Source: an uncultured Brachyspira sp. (GTDB lineage: Bacteria > Spirochaetota > Brachyspiria > Brachyspirales > Brachyspiraceae). From it: 64,000 nucleotides of DNA. Where the stretch lies: NCBI RefSeq assembly GCF_944393015.1, contig NZ_CALXYQ010000003.1, positions 91,319 to 155,318 of the forward strand, given 5' to 3'. The notes under the pieces are model-generated. The model saw only the letters and a program-made list of their open reading frames with translations. It had not been told where the DNA came from and ran no database searches. Both the position numbers and the translations under genes were made by a program. Shown piece by piece: positions 36,668-45,931 of the stretch; position 1 is the first letter of the stretch; every line of letters begins with the position of its first letter.

Positions 36668-38023
36668 TTAAGAATATTTTTTCCTAAAATATTCTAAATA
36701 TATTTCATCATATCTATCTCTATATTCAAACAAAATATCTTTTGCATTTTGTATTTCTTTGAATTTAGCTTCAGCTTTTTCTTTATCATCTGTATGCTTA
36801 TCAGGATGATATTTTTTTGCCATTTTTTTGTATTGCTTGTCTATATCTTTTCTTGTATATTCTACATATTTTTCATACTCTGATTCTACATATTCATCTT
36901 CCCATAAAATTTGATAGTAATTAACCAAACTTCCATCTTCGTTTCTAAATTCGTCTGGAATATCACTATGTGAACTTTCTTCTTTATATTCTGTTCTGCT
37001 TTCTTCTGAAGATGATCCGCTTCCAAGTATCTTTATTATATCTATCATAACAGCATAACTATAACAATAGGCTAATGCTAATAAACAGTTTTTGTATGCT
37101 TTATCATATGCATAGTATTCTCTATTTTCAGAATAAAGATTTATATATTTGTCAATTTCTTCAAGCCATATAGTAAAAGGATATCCAAATTCTTCAATAC
37201 TATTCTTTACAATATTGTAATTATTTTTTAATTCTTCCTCTATTTCTCCAAACTCATAAAGAGTGACAGCAAAATGCAGATGAGTACCTTCAGAATATTT
37301 TTCATTTAGGTCTTTTAGTTTATTTAAGAATTTTTCAACCAATTTTATGCCTATATTAATTGCAGTTGTAACAGCTATTTTATCTTTTTTAGTTTCTTCT
37401 TCCTCTTCCATTTTTATTTTTTCAAGCATTTCTTCTATTCTCTGCTCTTTTTCTTTTAATTTTTCTTTCATAGCTTCAGCTTCTGCAGCTTTATTTAAGG
37501 CGTCTATCTCTTTTTCTTCAAGTTCTTTTTCTCTTTTTTCTAATTCTATTTCTTTTTTCCTTAATTTATCTATCTCTTTTTTTATTTTTCTGAATCTTGA
37601 AGCAGCCTCATCTTTATCTTTATAATCTTTTTCTGTTCCTATATCAAAACCTTTGTAATATGAATCATCTAATACATCGGAAAATTTTGAAGAATATTTT
37701 TTTTCTTTCATTTTATAATATTCCTCATTTATGTGTAGTACCATTACTAAGAATACAAATGATAATGCCACAAAAAATATTATACCAAACCACACATTAG
37801 ATTGACTTATTCTGTATGATATAATAAGCACAACTAAATATGCCAAAATTTCTAATAAAACATTTTTAGCACTATATTTTTTTGTTTCAGAAATTATTGT
37901 AATAAATACAATTGAGGATACTATAAATACTATTATAGATAATAAAATGCTAAATTCAATTAACGTATAGGAAATAAAAATTATTCCTAAGAATATTAAT
38001 ACTTTTACTAAATTACCTTTCAT
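36668..38023 (-). CDS. Membrane protein with C-terminal J-domain and coiled coil
   Basis: The 451-residue protein has four hydrophobic N-terminal segments (residues 1-100). A long charged coiled coil follows (about 145-215, rich in Lys and Glu), then a helical middle domain, and finally a C-terminal J-domain. The HPD motif lies in KYHPDKH, preceded by DIDKQYKKMAKK and followed by EAKFKEIQNAKDILF. A J-domain at the C-terminus recruits DnaK (Hsp70) to the membrane surface. It is the first gene of a two-gene operon with the VWA protein. The target of the chaperone activity is unknown. Confidence 0.85.
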   Translation of the reverse strand: MKGNLVKVLIFLGIIFISYTLIEFSILLSIIVFIVSSIVFITIISETKKYSAKNVLLEILAYLVVLIISYRISQSNVWFGIIFFVALSFVFLVMVLHINEEYYKMKEKKYSSKFSDVLDDSYYKGFDIGTEKDYKDKDEAASRFRKIKKEIDKLRKKEIELEKREKELEEKEIDALNKAAEAEAMKEKLKEKEQRIEEMLEKIKMEEEEETKKDKIAVTTAINIGIKLVEKFLNKLKDLNEKYSEGTHLHFAVTLYEFGEIEEELKNNYNIVKNSIEEFGYPFTIWLEEIDKYINLYSENREYYAYDKAYKNCLLALAYCYSYAVMIDIIKILGSGSSSEESRTEYKEESSHSDIPDEFRNEDGSLVNYYQILWEDEYVESEYEKYVEYTRKDIDKQYKKMAKKYHPDKHTDDKEKAEAKFKEIQNAKDILFEYRDRYDEIYLEYFRKKYS

Positions 38024-38311
38024 TTATAACCCACAAGACATTATATAGTTTATATATAATAAATAATAAAATAAAAAAATCAATATCATATATTAATATA
38101 TAATATAATTTATCTTAATTTTTTATTAATTATTATTTTATTAAATATTTGCTTTTTTTAAAATTTTTATTATAATTATAGAATATTCACAAACTTTTTA
38201 CTTTTTTGATTTTTAACTTTTATATATTTAGACTTTATATATTCACTTTAATACTTTTATATTTAATCTTTAACCTATAAAGAATTTTTTATAAATGAAG
38301 GAGTTTATATT
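38024..38311. other. AT-rich region upstream of htpG
   Basis: The 288 bases between the divergent J-domain and htpG genes are almost pure AT with several TATATATTTAGACT-like words. No CIRCE element, palindromic operator or structured RNA was seen. The htpG ribosome site GAAGGAG is at its end. Confidence 0.5.
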
Positions 38312-40231
38312 ATGGCAGAAAAACAAATACTAAATTTTGAAGCCGAAACTAAACAAATATTAAATTTAATGGTGCATTCTATATACACTCATAAAGAAAT
38401 ATTTTTAAGAGAGCTTATATCAAATGCAAGCGATGCATTGGATAAAGCAAGATTCGAATCTATAACAAATACAGATAAATACACTGATATAGATAATTTA
38501 AGAATAAAAATAGAAGTAGATGAGCAGAATAGAACATTAACTATAAAAGATAACGGAATCGGTATGACAAGAGAGGACGTTATTAATAATATAGGTTCTA
38601 TAGCAAGAAGCGGTACTAAAGCATTTTTGGAAAGAATACAAAAGGATAAAGAGGCATCAAAAGAAAGCGGAATAGATTTAATAGGACAATTCGGTGTAGG
38701 TTTTTATTCTGCTTTTATGGTTGCTGATGATATTGTAATAGAAACAAAACATGTTGATAGTGAAAAAGGCGTTCGCTGGGAAAGTAATGGAGATGGTTCT
38801 TATTCTATAGAAGATATTGATAAACAAGACAGAGGAACTACTATAACATTAAAGCTAAAAGGAAAAGATGAAAAATTAGAAGAAGATGGTTTTGTTGATG
38901 ATGATTACTGCAACAGATACACTTTAGAGAGTTTAATACATAAATATTCAAACTATGTTCATTATCCTATAGTTATGGATATGCCTATACCTAAAAAGGA
39001 TGAAAAAGAAGTTCAGCAATACGAAGAAAAAACTATTAACTCTATGATTAGTATTTGGCAGAAGTCAAAAAGCGATGTTAAGCCTGAAGAGTATAATGAG
39101 TTTTATAAAGAGCATTTCCATGATTATGCAGAACCTTTTGAAGTTATACATACAAAGGCTGAAGGTACTATAGAATATACAGCACTTTTATTCATACCTT
39201 CAAGAGCTCCTTTCAATTTCTTGCATCCGGATTTTGAAAGAGGATTAGAGCTTTATTCTAGAAATGTATTTATAATGAGTAAATGTAAAGATTTGCTTCC
39301 TGAATATTTAAAATTTGTTAGAGGTTTGGTTGATTCTCCTGATTTCTCACTTAATATTTCAAGAGAGATTTTACAGCATAGCACTCAATTAAAAAGAATA
39401 GCTTCTAATGTTGAAAAGAAAATTTTAGATACTTTAGAAAATATACTTAAAAATGACAGAAAGAGATATGAGAAATTCTTTAAAGAGTTCGGCGAATCTA
39501 TAAAAATAGGAATATATTCAGATTTCAGCAAAAAAGATAAATTGGCTAATCTTTTATTATTCCAATCTTCAAATACGGCTGATGATGAATATACAACATT
39601 AGCAGAGTATAAATCAAGAATGAAAGAAGGTCAGGAGTATATATATTATGCTGCTGCTAAGGATAAATCTGCTATAGAAAAACTTCCTCATATGGAAGGT
39701 ATGAAAGATAAAGGATATGAAGTTCTTTATTTCACTGACAGAGTAGATGAATTTATGATTACTATGATGAAAGAGTTTGACGGTACTAAACTTCATTCTA
39801 TACTTCAGGCTGATAATAATGATTCTGAAAATAAAGATGAAAATAAAGAATCTGCTAACAAAGAAATACTCAATGCTATAAAAGATGTATTAGGTGCAGA
39901 TAGAGTTGCTGAGGTAAGAGAAACTAACAGACTTAAAGAAAGTGTTGTATGTTTATCTAATAAAGAAGATTCTATCAGCTTTAATATGGCTAAAGTTCTT
40001 GCTGAAACAGGCAATAATATGTTTGGAATGAAGCCTGAAAGAGTATTAGAGATTAATACTTCTCATGATGTTTTCAAAGCTATGGAAAAAGAATATCAGG
40101 CTAATAAAGTTTCAGAAACATTTAAAGAATACAGCGAGCTTCTTTATGATGAAGCTTGTATACTTGAAGGACTTCCTCTTGAAGATCCTAAATTATTTGC
40201 TAGCAGAATGAGTAAATTAATGCTTAAATAA
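38312..40231 (+). CDS. htpG: Chaperone protein HtpG (Hsp90)
   Basis: HtpG is the bacterial Hsp90, a dimeric ATP-dependent chaperone of the cytosol. The 639 residues show the GHKL ATP site in three blocks: ELISNASDALDKAR, DNGIGM, and GQFGVGFYSAFMVAD. The middle domain has SRAPFNFLHP and LNISREILQHS, and a C-terminal dimerisation domain ends with MSKLMLK. The linker after residue 490 is Asp/Asn/Glu-rich. GAAGGAG before the ATG is strong. The gene is monocistronic with a terminator at 40278. Confidence 0.97.
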   Translation: MAEKQILNFEAETKQILNLMVHSIYTHKEIFLRELISNASDALDKARFESITNTDKYTDIDNLRIKIEVDEQNRTLTIKDNGIGMTREDVINNIGSIARSGTKAFLERIQKDKEASKESGIDLIGQFGVGFYSAFMVADDIVIETKHVDSEKGVRWESNGDGSYSIEDIDKQDRGTTITLKLKGKDEKLEEDGFVDDDYCNRYTLESLIHKYSNYVHYPIVMDMPIPKKDEKEVQQYEEKTINSMISIWQKSKSDVKPEEYNEFYKEHFHDYAEPFEVIHTKAEGTIEYTALLFIPSRAPFNFLHPDFERGLELYSRNVFIMSKCKDLLPEYLKFVRGLVDSPDFSLNISREILQHSTQLKRIASNVEKKILDTLENILKNDRKRYEKFFKEFGESIKIGIYSDFSKKDKLANLLLFQSSNTADDEYTTLAEYKSRMKEGQEYIYYAAAKDKSAIEKLPHMEGMKDKGYEVLYFTDRVDEFMITMMKEFDGTKLHSILQADNNDSENKDENKESANKEILNAIKDVLGADRVAEVRETNRLKESVVCLSNKEDSISFNMAKVLAETGNNMFGMKPERVLEINTSHDVFKAMEKEYQANKVSETFKEYSELLYDEACILEGLPLEDPKLFASRMSKLMLK

Positions 40232-40277
40232 TGATTCTTAATATAGTTTAATTAACATAAATAACGATAAAAATTAT

Positions 40278-40312
40278 TAAAAGGGCTGTATTAAAAATGC
40301 AGTCCTTTTTTA
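40278..40312 (+). terminator. Terminator of htpG
   Basis: A 12-base stem with two G-U pairs, starting AAAGGGCTGTAT, is followed by a T-run, about 47 bases past the htpG stop. Confidence 0.8.
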
Positions 40313-40488
40313 TTTAAATTTTTATACCTAAACAAAACTTGGGCGGGCATGCTTTTATTAGTACATTGAAAAAAGAAATGAATTTTAAAATATGTATATA
40401 AAGCATCAAAACTACAGGGTGGGGAGTGTATTTTGATTAAAAAACAAATTAGATTAAAATATAATATATTTTTTATCTATATTTATTT
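40313..40488. repeat. Intergenic element D, remnant of the interspersed family
   Basis: The 13-mer TATACCTAAACAA recurs at 40323-40335 and is followed by a GC-richer tract with GGGCGGGCATGC and later ACAGGGTGGGGAGTG. No second promoter end is visible, so it is probably a partial or diverged copy. A weaker relative of its first part occurs at 59862-59910. Confidence 0.55.
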
Positions 40489-40914
40489 TTAGTCATCGAA
40501 TTTCTGTCCCAAAAGCTGACCATTGCTTGCATCTATATAAAGTTCCATCATATTATTAAGTTTTACTTCATATAGATTCCATTTCTTTTTTATTTTTGTT
40601 ATTACGGTATTAGGATAAGTTTTTGAAACAGTATTTGCTACAGGCTGAGGCAGTATATTTGAAGGCAATGCCGTATAATTTCCATCTATTTCTTTTAATT
40701 CTCCATTTCTGAAGAATTCCATTTCAACGCCGTTATCTAAGGCAATTTCATATTTTTTTCTATCCATTTCGGCATACATTATAGAAGAAGTTGGAAAGAA
40801 AGCATTTATAAATTGCAGTATATTATTTGGAAGCTGATTAGGTGCTATATACATATCATCAGCATATACAGTAATCACTGCAATAAAAAATAAAAGTATT
40901 GTTTTTTTTATCAT
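40489..40914 (-). CDS. PepSY-like secreted protein, copy 1
   Basis: The 141-residue product has a signal peptide (IKKTILLFFIAVITVYA) and two short PepSY-like repeats. The first is LPNNILQFINAFFPTSSIMYAE...KYEIALDNGVEMEFFRNGELKEIDG. The second is LPQPVANTVSKTYPNTVITKIKKKW...YEVKLNNMMELYIDASNGQLLG. It matches the putative PepSY-like beta-lactamase-inhibitor-like family (PF11396 type) seen in many gut bacteria. The role is unknown. It lies 15 bases after a paralogue and is in the same operon. Confidence 0.85.
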   Translation of the reverse strand: MIKKTILLFFIAVITVYADDMYIAPNQLPNNILQFINAFFPTSSIMYAEMDRKKYEIALDNGVEMEFFRNGELKEIDGNYTALPSNILPQPVANTVSKTYPNTVITKIKKKWNLYEVKLNNMMELYIDASNGQLLGQKFDD

Positions 40915-40929
40915 ATATCCCCCTTCAAA

Positions 40930-41343
40930 TTAATCTGGTACTTTTTGACCTATTAGCATTCCTGCAAAATCTATGAATACATTTATATAATTATCTAAAC
41001 TTATTACATACATATTCCATCTTTTCTTTATATTTATAATTGCTGCATTAGGATTCGTTTTTTTTACAGTATTTAATACTTTTTTATCTATAAAGTTTAC
41101 TGGTATTGGATATGAATTTCCGCTTACCTCCTGCCAATATCCCTCTAAATCAAAATGTATTACTATATCATCATTAAATATTACTTCATAAAATTCGCTT
41201 GTTTTATATATATTTATGATATCATCATAATTAAAATAATCGTTTATGAAGTTAACTGACTTTTCAGGAAGCATATCATTGTATGGAAATAAAACCATAC
41301 ATATAAGAATAAATAATAATGTAGCGGTTAATACTCTGTTCAT
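40930..41343 (-). CDS. PepSY-like secreted protein, copy 2
   Basis: The 137-residue product is a diverged paralogue of the downstream gene with the same order of blocks: LPEKSVNFINDYFNYDDIINIYK, FDLEGYWQEVSG, VLNTVKKTNPNAAIINIKKRWNMYVISL and a final LIGQKV. ATG 41343 is chosen because the signal peptide MNRVLTATLLFILICMVLF starts there. A start 18 codons upstream would bury that signal. The gene pair arose by tandem duplication, and both products are predicted to be in the periplasm. Confidence 0.8.
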   Translation of the reverse strand: MNRVLTATLLFILICMVLFPYNDMLPEKSVNFINDYFNYDDIINIYKTSEFYEVIFNDDIVIHFDLEGYWQEVSGNSYPIPVNFIDKKVLNTVKKTNPNAAIINIKKRWNMYVISLDNYINVFIDFAGMLIGQKVPD

Positions 41344-41479
41344 TTTAGATAATTTAATACTATATTGTAAATATAACAAAAATTTTATAAATATCAATAA
41401 AAATAATTAATTAAAAAAATGAAAATTAACTAGAAATTAATGTAAAATGGTATAAAATATTAGCAGGTATAATTTGTTA

Positions 41480-42928
41480 ATGGAATGTTATATGATAGTA
41501 GATTTAAAAAAATATTCTTTAATAGATTGGCAGCAAGTAAAGAGTAATATCGACAGCATAAAAGATATGCATCTTGATATTATTATCATTAATAAAGATG
41601 GTATATTGAGTGTTATACCTTATGAAAAGATAGAAGATGTTTTGTTTCCTTTAGAGGGATCAGAATATATTAAGAAATCTTCAATATATGTAGATAAATC
41701 ATTGATTTCAATAATTGGCAAACAGGTAACTATAGATTTAAATAAACAGCATGCTGATATACATGATATTAATATTTTTTATTCACTGTATAAAAACTGT
41801 AAATTTGAAAATGATAAAGACTATTATGACACTCATTTTAATGAATTGATATCTATAAGAAATATAGAGAGAATAGATTATTTAAAAGGATTATTTAATA
41901 AATTAAGATTATTTACAACACAAAATAAAATAGATTTGGAATTGGTAAAACTAATAGGAAATATTTTAACAGATATAGGTATTATAGAAAGATTAAATTT
42001 AATATACCATTTGAATTATATAAAGCAAAATAATATATCTGATTTGAAAAATTATCAAAATGTTAAGAAAGATGATTTGCTTTTTGCTGATATTATAGGA
42101 ACTATAGTTAACTTGTTAGAGAAGGAATACACTGATATTTCTATATTTCGCAGCATTTCATCATTTACAGATGATAATGTAATATGCCATAGTAATAGAG
42201 TATTTGTTATGATGGTTGAGTTTTTATATTATTATAATGAGGAAATATCTAGAGGTGTTGCTTCTAAATTAAGAGTAGATTATAAAAAGAAATATTATTC
42301 ATACTATAATGAAATAGGAAAAAAATATAATTTACTTACTAAGGCTGATAGTATAGAGGATATATCAAAAGTAGGATTTAGAAAAATAGAACAAAATGAA
42401 ATAAAATATTATGCAAGAGCAGCTTTTTGGCATGATATAGCACTTGTTGATGTACTTCATAATATTCCTATTGTTAGTAATAATGAAGGAGATAATCATG
42501 CCGTATTAGGGTTCAATTTGCTTAAATACTGTATGGCGCAGAATGAATATACTTATGCTACAGTAGGACTTCATCATGAATATTATGGACATGGATATGG
42601 TATATTTACAAATATGTATAATAAGCAGTTTGCAAATAAGACTTATAATAATATAGAAAATATATTAACTTATGATTCAAATGATATTGAGAATTTAACT
42701 GCATTATCATATTTTCCTGCTAAAGCATTAGAAATAGTGGATTCTTATGATAGTTTATATATGAAAGTTTCTAAGAGCGGGGCAGGAAATATTGCTAATG
42801 AAGTAATTTCTTATATGTATGAGAATTTTTTAGGATATAATATAAAGATAGACCCTGTAATTTTCTATATATTCATTAGATATTTAGAAAAAGTAAGAGG
42901 CGCTTATATATTTGATTGTCCTTTATAA
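41480..42928 (+). CDS. HD-GYP-like protein with degenerate motif
   Basis: The product is about 482 residues and has no membrane helix. The C-terminal half shows an HD-domain core: CHSNRVFVMMVEFL, ARAAFWHDIALVDV (HD), NHAVLGFNLLKY, and HHEYYGHGYGIF. The last aligns with the HHExxDGxGYP motif of c-di-GMP phosphodiesterases, but Asp is changed to His and the final Pro to Gly. Metal ligands appear kept while the GYP recognition is altered, so activity on c-di-GMP is doubtful. The N-terminal 190 residues are unrecognised. Three starts are possible (TTG 41474, ATG 41480, ATG 41492); a TATAAT at 41468-41473 lies very close. Confidence 0.7.
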   Translation: MECYMIVDLKKYSLIDWQQVKSNIDSIKDMHLDIIIINKDGILSVIPYEKIEDVLFPLEGSEYIKKSSIYVDKSLISIIGKQVTIDLNKQHADIHDINIFYSLYKNCKFENDKDYYDTHFNELISIRNIERIDYLKGLFNKLRLFTTQNKIDLELVKLIGNILTDIGIIERLNLIYHLNYIKQNNISDLKNYQNVKKDDLLFADIIGTIVNLLEKEYTDISIFRSISSFTDDNVICHSNRVFVMMVEFLYYYNEEISRGVASKLRVDYKKKYYSYYNEIGKKYNLLTKADSIEDISKVGFRKIEQNEIKYYARAAFWHDIALVDVLHNIPIVSNNEGDNHAVLGFNLLKYCMAQNEYTYATVGLHHEYYGHGYGIFTNMYNKQFANKTYNNIENILTYDSNDIENLTALSYFPAKALEIVDSYDSLYMKVSKSGAGNIANEVISYMYENFLGYNIKIDPVIFYIFIRYLEKVRGAYIFDCPL

Positions 42929-42947
42929 TTAAATATTTATTATATAC

Positions 42948-42975
42948 TTGACAATTTATAAAAATCTTATATCCT
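42948..42975 (+). promoter_or_regulatory. Promoter of the sigma-factor gene
   Basis: TTGACA at 42948-42953 and TATCCT at 42970-42975 are 16 bases apart, 33 bases before the TTG start at 43009. Confidence 0.6.
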
Positions 42976-43008
42976 AATAGTAATGTTTTTTTGTTTTAGG
43001 GAAAGTAA

Positions 43009-43938
43009 TTGTTAAAAAAAGATATTAATCAAGAGTATAAGGGACCTGTTAGCGTATATTTAAAGCAAATAGGTGAAATAAGAAGACTCACTAAAGAAGA
43101 AGAACTTGATTTATGGCAGCGCCTTGAAGTTTGCCGGGAAAATAGAGCAGCATTAGAAAATAATGATGATGAAGAGTCTTTAAAGAAAATAGAAGAGATA
43201 GATAAAGAAATAGATTCTATACAGCATAAGCTTGTAAAATCTAATTTAAGGCTTGTTATAAGTATAGCCAAGAGATATTATAACAGCGGAGTACCTTTTA
43301 TTGATATCATAGATGAAGGAAATATAGGACTTATAGAGGCTGTTAAAAGATTTGAATATAAAAAAGGATTCAAATTTTCTACTTATGGTGTTTGGTGGAT
43401 AAAACAGAGTATAGTTAAAGAAATATCAAGTAAAAGACATATTATAAGATTCCCTATGCATATAGCAAGACTTATAAAAAAGAGTATACAAACATCAAAA
43501 ACACTTACTCAGAAATTAGGCAGAGAACCTACAATAGATGAAATATCTAAAGAAATGAAAATAGATAGAAAAACTTTATCTTATATTATGATATTTACTC
43601 AGGATACTGCTAGTGTTGACTCTTTTTTCAGAAATTCTGATAATAATGATATGACTTCTATAATAGAAGATAAAAATTTCCCATCTCCTCATCAAAAGGC
43701 ATTTATGGATAGTTTGAGAGATACTTTAACAGAAGCTCTTAAATGTTTGGATGAAAAAGAGAGAACAGTTATCATATCAAGATACGGATTATATGGAAAA
43801 GAGGCTAAAACTCTTGAAGATACTGGAAAAGAATTAAATATTACAAGAGAAAGAGTAAGACAGATTCAGATAAAAGCCATAAAGAAACTTGCAGGACTTA
43901 ATTTATCTAAAGAATTGAAAAGTTTCTTATGGGATTAA
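43009..43938 (+). CDS. Sigma-70 family RNA polymerase factor, group 2-like
   Basis: This is a promoter-recognition subunit with regions 1.2 to 4.2 but without the long N-terminal domain of the housekeeping factor. The 309 residues show region 1.2 PVSVYLKQIGEIRRLTKEEE and region 2 LVKSNLRLVISIAKRYYNSGVPFIDIIDEGNIGLIEAVKRFEY with KFSTYGVWWIKQSIVKE. They also show region 3 LIKKSIQTSKTLTQKLGREPT and region 4 LTEALKCLDEKERTVIISRYGL with ELNITRERVRQIQIKAIKKL. The start is TTG 43009, with AGGGA at the right distance; no ATG is near. RpoS-like stress or stationary-phase function is inferred from size and region content. Confidence 0.93.
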   Translation: MLKKDINQEYKGPVSVYLKQIGEIRRLTKEEELDLWQRLEVCRENRAALENNDDEESLKKIEEIDKEIDSIQHKLVKSNLRLVISIAKRYYNSGVPFIDIIDEGNIGLIEAVKRFEYKKGFKFSTYGVWWIKQSIVKEISSKRHIIRFPMHIARLIKKSIQTSKTLTQKLGREPTIDEISKEMKIDRKTLSYIMIFTQDTASVDSFFRNSDNNDMTSIIEDKNFPSPHQKAFMDSLRDTLTEALKCLDEKERTVIISRYGLYGKEAKTLEDTGKELNITRERVRQIQIKAIKKLAGLNLSKELKSFLWD

Positions 43939-44032
43939 ATAATTTTCATTTTATAATTATATTTTTTTATTAAACAATTTATATTTTTACCGAAAAATTA
44001 ATATAATAAAATATAATCATGGATGGGAATTT

Positions 44033-44902
44033 ATGTCTAACGAAATGAAAGCAAAATTAAAACCTATAATTATAATAGTAATATTACTTGTAATTTTAGT
44101 TGCAGGTTTCTTTATTACTAAGAGCATATTGAGCAGCAATAATATACCTATTTTAGATTTCGGTGCAGCCGATACAAATGATATGCCTGAAGATACTTTA
44201 ACAACAGATGATATATTCGGCGAGGATATAACTCCTGAAGAAAAAGATTTCTTAGCTACAAATAACACCATATTAACAGATAATAATACAAATACAAAAT
44301 CAACAAATAAAGATTCTTCTATAAATCTTACAGATAACGGATTATATGAGGCAGGAAATAATCTCGATATACCAGATATAAAACCTCCTGTTTCTAAACC
44401 AAATAACAGCAGTTCAGCTTATACTTATAATACTGATAATACAGTTTTGGTAACAAGTTCTAATACTCTTAGACCTAATGATAATATGATGAATACAATG
44501 TCTTCTACAGAAACAAATGTTAGAATAAGCTCATTTATCATCAATTATAATGATAGATTCGTTGCTACTAGAACTAACCCTGTTTTAATAACTTTAGCAG
44601 TAAAATCTCCTGCTGAAGGAAAATATGCTAAAATAAGAGTATATGCTAGAAGAGTAGATAACAATTATAATATATTAAGCAGAGATTTAGTATTCTATTT
44701 GCCTAAAATATATGTATTGGACGGACAGGCTCAAACACAATTCTACTTCGCAGGAAGAACTTCTGCAGGCGGAAAGTACTTGCCTAAAGGAAGATACTTA
44801 TTATATGCCGAAGCAGAAATTACAGATGCTAATGGCAGATCAGTTGGAAAAACAGGAAGATATCCTGTTCCTCAATGGAATTATGTTGTAACATTACAGT
44901 AA
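44033..44902 (+). CDS. Membrane-anchored protein with C-terminal Ig-like domain
   Basis: The 289-residue product has a single N-terminal helix (PIIIIVILLVILVAGFFI). A long low-complexity region rich in Thr, Asn, Ser and Asp (about 45-160) follows and is probably a flexible spacer. A C-terminal beta-sandwich domain (about 165-289) contains TNPVLITLAVKSPAEGKYAKIRVYARR and GKYLPKGRYLLYAEAEITDANGR. The last part resembles Ig-like domains such as those in FlgD or surface proteins. It is probably anchored in the cytoplasmic membrane with the domain outside. A terminator follows. Confidence 0.65.
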   Translation: MSNEMKAKLKPIIIIVILLVILVAGFFITKSILSSNNIPILDFGAADTNDMPEDTLTTDDIFGEDITPEEKDFLATNNTILTDNNTNTKSTNKDSSINLTDNGLYEAGNNLDIPDIKPPVSKPNNSSSAYTYNTDNTVLVTSSNTLRPNDNMMNTMSSTETNVRISSFIINYNDRFVATRTNPVLITLAVKSPAEGKYAKIRVYARRVDNNYNILSRDLVFYLPKIYVLDGQAQTQFYFAGRTSAGGKYLPKGRYLLYAEAEITDANGRSVGKTGRYPVPQWNYVVTLQ

Positions 44903-44924
44903 AAAATATTTTGCTGTGATGCAT

Positions 44925-44963
44925 AAAACTCCCCGATATTTTTAGAATACTGGGGAGTTTTTA
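44925..44963. terminator. Bidirectional terminator
   Basis: A 10-base stem (44925-44934 with 44952-44961) is flanked by A-run and T-run. It separates the convergent membrane-anchored protein gene and the YjaB-like gene. Confidence 0.9.
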
Positions 44964-44968
44964 TTTTA

Positions 44969-45415
44969 TTATAGATTTTTTAATTTCATATAAATAATAG
45001 GAAAATTATTTCCTAGATCATCGTATTCATATCTTTTATAATCTTCAAAACCTATATGCTTATAAAAATTGTATGCATTTGTATTTTGTTCATTGACTGA
45101 TACTTCTTCGATATTATAATTGTAAGCAGCATATTGTATTAATTTTCTGCCTATGCCATTTCCTATAACTTCATGATCTAGAAAAAGCATTTCTAATTTT
45201 TTATTTTCTATGCCCATAAAACCAACAATATTATTTTCTATTTCTGCAATTATTAAATGATTTATCTCTATTAAATATTTTTTAACGTATTTGGATATAT
45301 TTATAATATCATCTTCTTTAAGAAATAAATGAGTTGCTCTTACAGATTTTTCCCATATTATATAAAGTTTATCTATTAATTCATCATCTTTATTTTTTGC
45401 TTCATATATTGTCAT
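44969..45415 (-). CDS. GNAT acetyltransferase, YjaB-like
   Basis: The 148 residues match YjaB of E. coli along the whole length as I recall it. The shared features are a start with ...ELIDKLYIIWEKSVRATHLFL, IVGFMGIENKKLEMLFLDHEVIGNGIGRKLIQYA with the acetyl-CoA loop, VNEQNTNAYNFYKHIGF, and DDLGNNFPIIYMKL. It transfers an acetyl group from acetyl-CoA, and the acceptor is unknown. There is no SD before the ATG. The 5' end and upstream DNA are duplicated about 398 bases away, and element B lies between the two copies. Confidence 0.88.
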   Translation of the reverse strand: MTIYEAKNKDDELIDKLYIIWEKSVRATHLFLKEDDIINISKYVKKYLIEINHLIIAEIENNIVGFMGIENKKLEMLFLDHEVIGNGIGRKLIQYAAYNYNIEEVSVNEQNTNAYNFYKHIGFEDYKRYEYDDLGNNFPIIYMKLKNL

Positions 45416-45523
45416 AATATAAAAGTTCTAATAAAATTCTAATCAAAAAAATCTAATAAAAAAATATCTATGCAAATTAATTAAATTAACTTACATAGAT
45501 AAAATATTTATTAATTATATATA
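45366..45523. repeat. Direct repeat copy 1, includes the 5' end of the yjaB-like gene
   Basis: This 158-base stretch recurs at 45764-45921 with only a handful of substitutions. It contains the first about 50 bases of the YjaB-like gene and about 108 bases upstream of it. The two copies are exactly 398 bases apart and flank element B. Confidence 0.9.
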
Positions 45524-45763
45524 CTAAAAATTTTTAAGTTTGTCAACTATTTGCCATAGAGGCTTTCCGCACGGTACAGCAAATCATTATGGATAGTAAA
45601 CTATACGTGCGGCTGATTGCTTATTATTGTACAAATATGTGGTTTTATATTACCTTTAAAACATATTTTACGACTATGTTTTAATATTTTATATTATTTA
45701 TAAGTTATAATTAGATTCAAAAATAATCAAAAATTCACAAAATATACTTGTTTAGGTATATAC
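45524..45763. repeat. Interspersed intergenic element B with outward promoters
   Basis: The 240-base element lies between the two direct repeats. Its left end carries a minus-strand promoter, TTGACA (45541-45546) with TATATA (45518-45523), 17 bases apart and pointing toward the yjaB-like gene. Its right end carries TTCACA (45734-45739) with TATATA (45757-45762) on the plus strand, 17 apart, including the 13-mer TTGTTTAGGTATA at 45748-45760. The core has an inverted repeat CCGCACG (45567-45573) with CGTGCGG (45606-45612). It shares both ends with elements A and C. Confidence 0.75.
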
Positions 45764-45921
45764 AGTTTATATATTAATTCATCATCTTTATTTTTTGCTT
45801 CATATATTGTCATAATATAAAAGTTCTAATAAAATTCTAATCAAAAAATTATAATAAAAAAATATCTATGCAAATTAATTAAATTAACTTACATAGATAA
45901 AATATTTATTAATTATATATA
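45764..45921. repeat. Direct repeat copy 2, truncated yjaB-like 5' end
   Basis: This is the second copy of the 158-base repeat. It contains a fragment of the yjaB-like coding sequence, about 50 bases on the minus strand, which cannot form a product. It ends within ten bases of the stop of the amino-acid-binding protein gene. Confidence 0.85.
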
Positions 45922-45931
45922 TTATTTCTAA

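Noticed and set aside
38024..38311. CIRCE heat-shock operator upstream of htpG
   Set aside because: No TTAGCACTC-N9-GAGTGCTAA-like inverted repeat is present.
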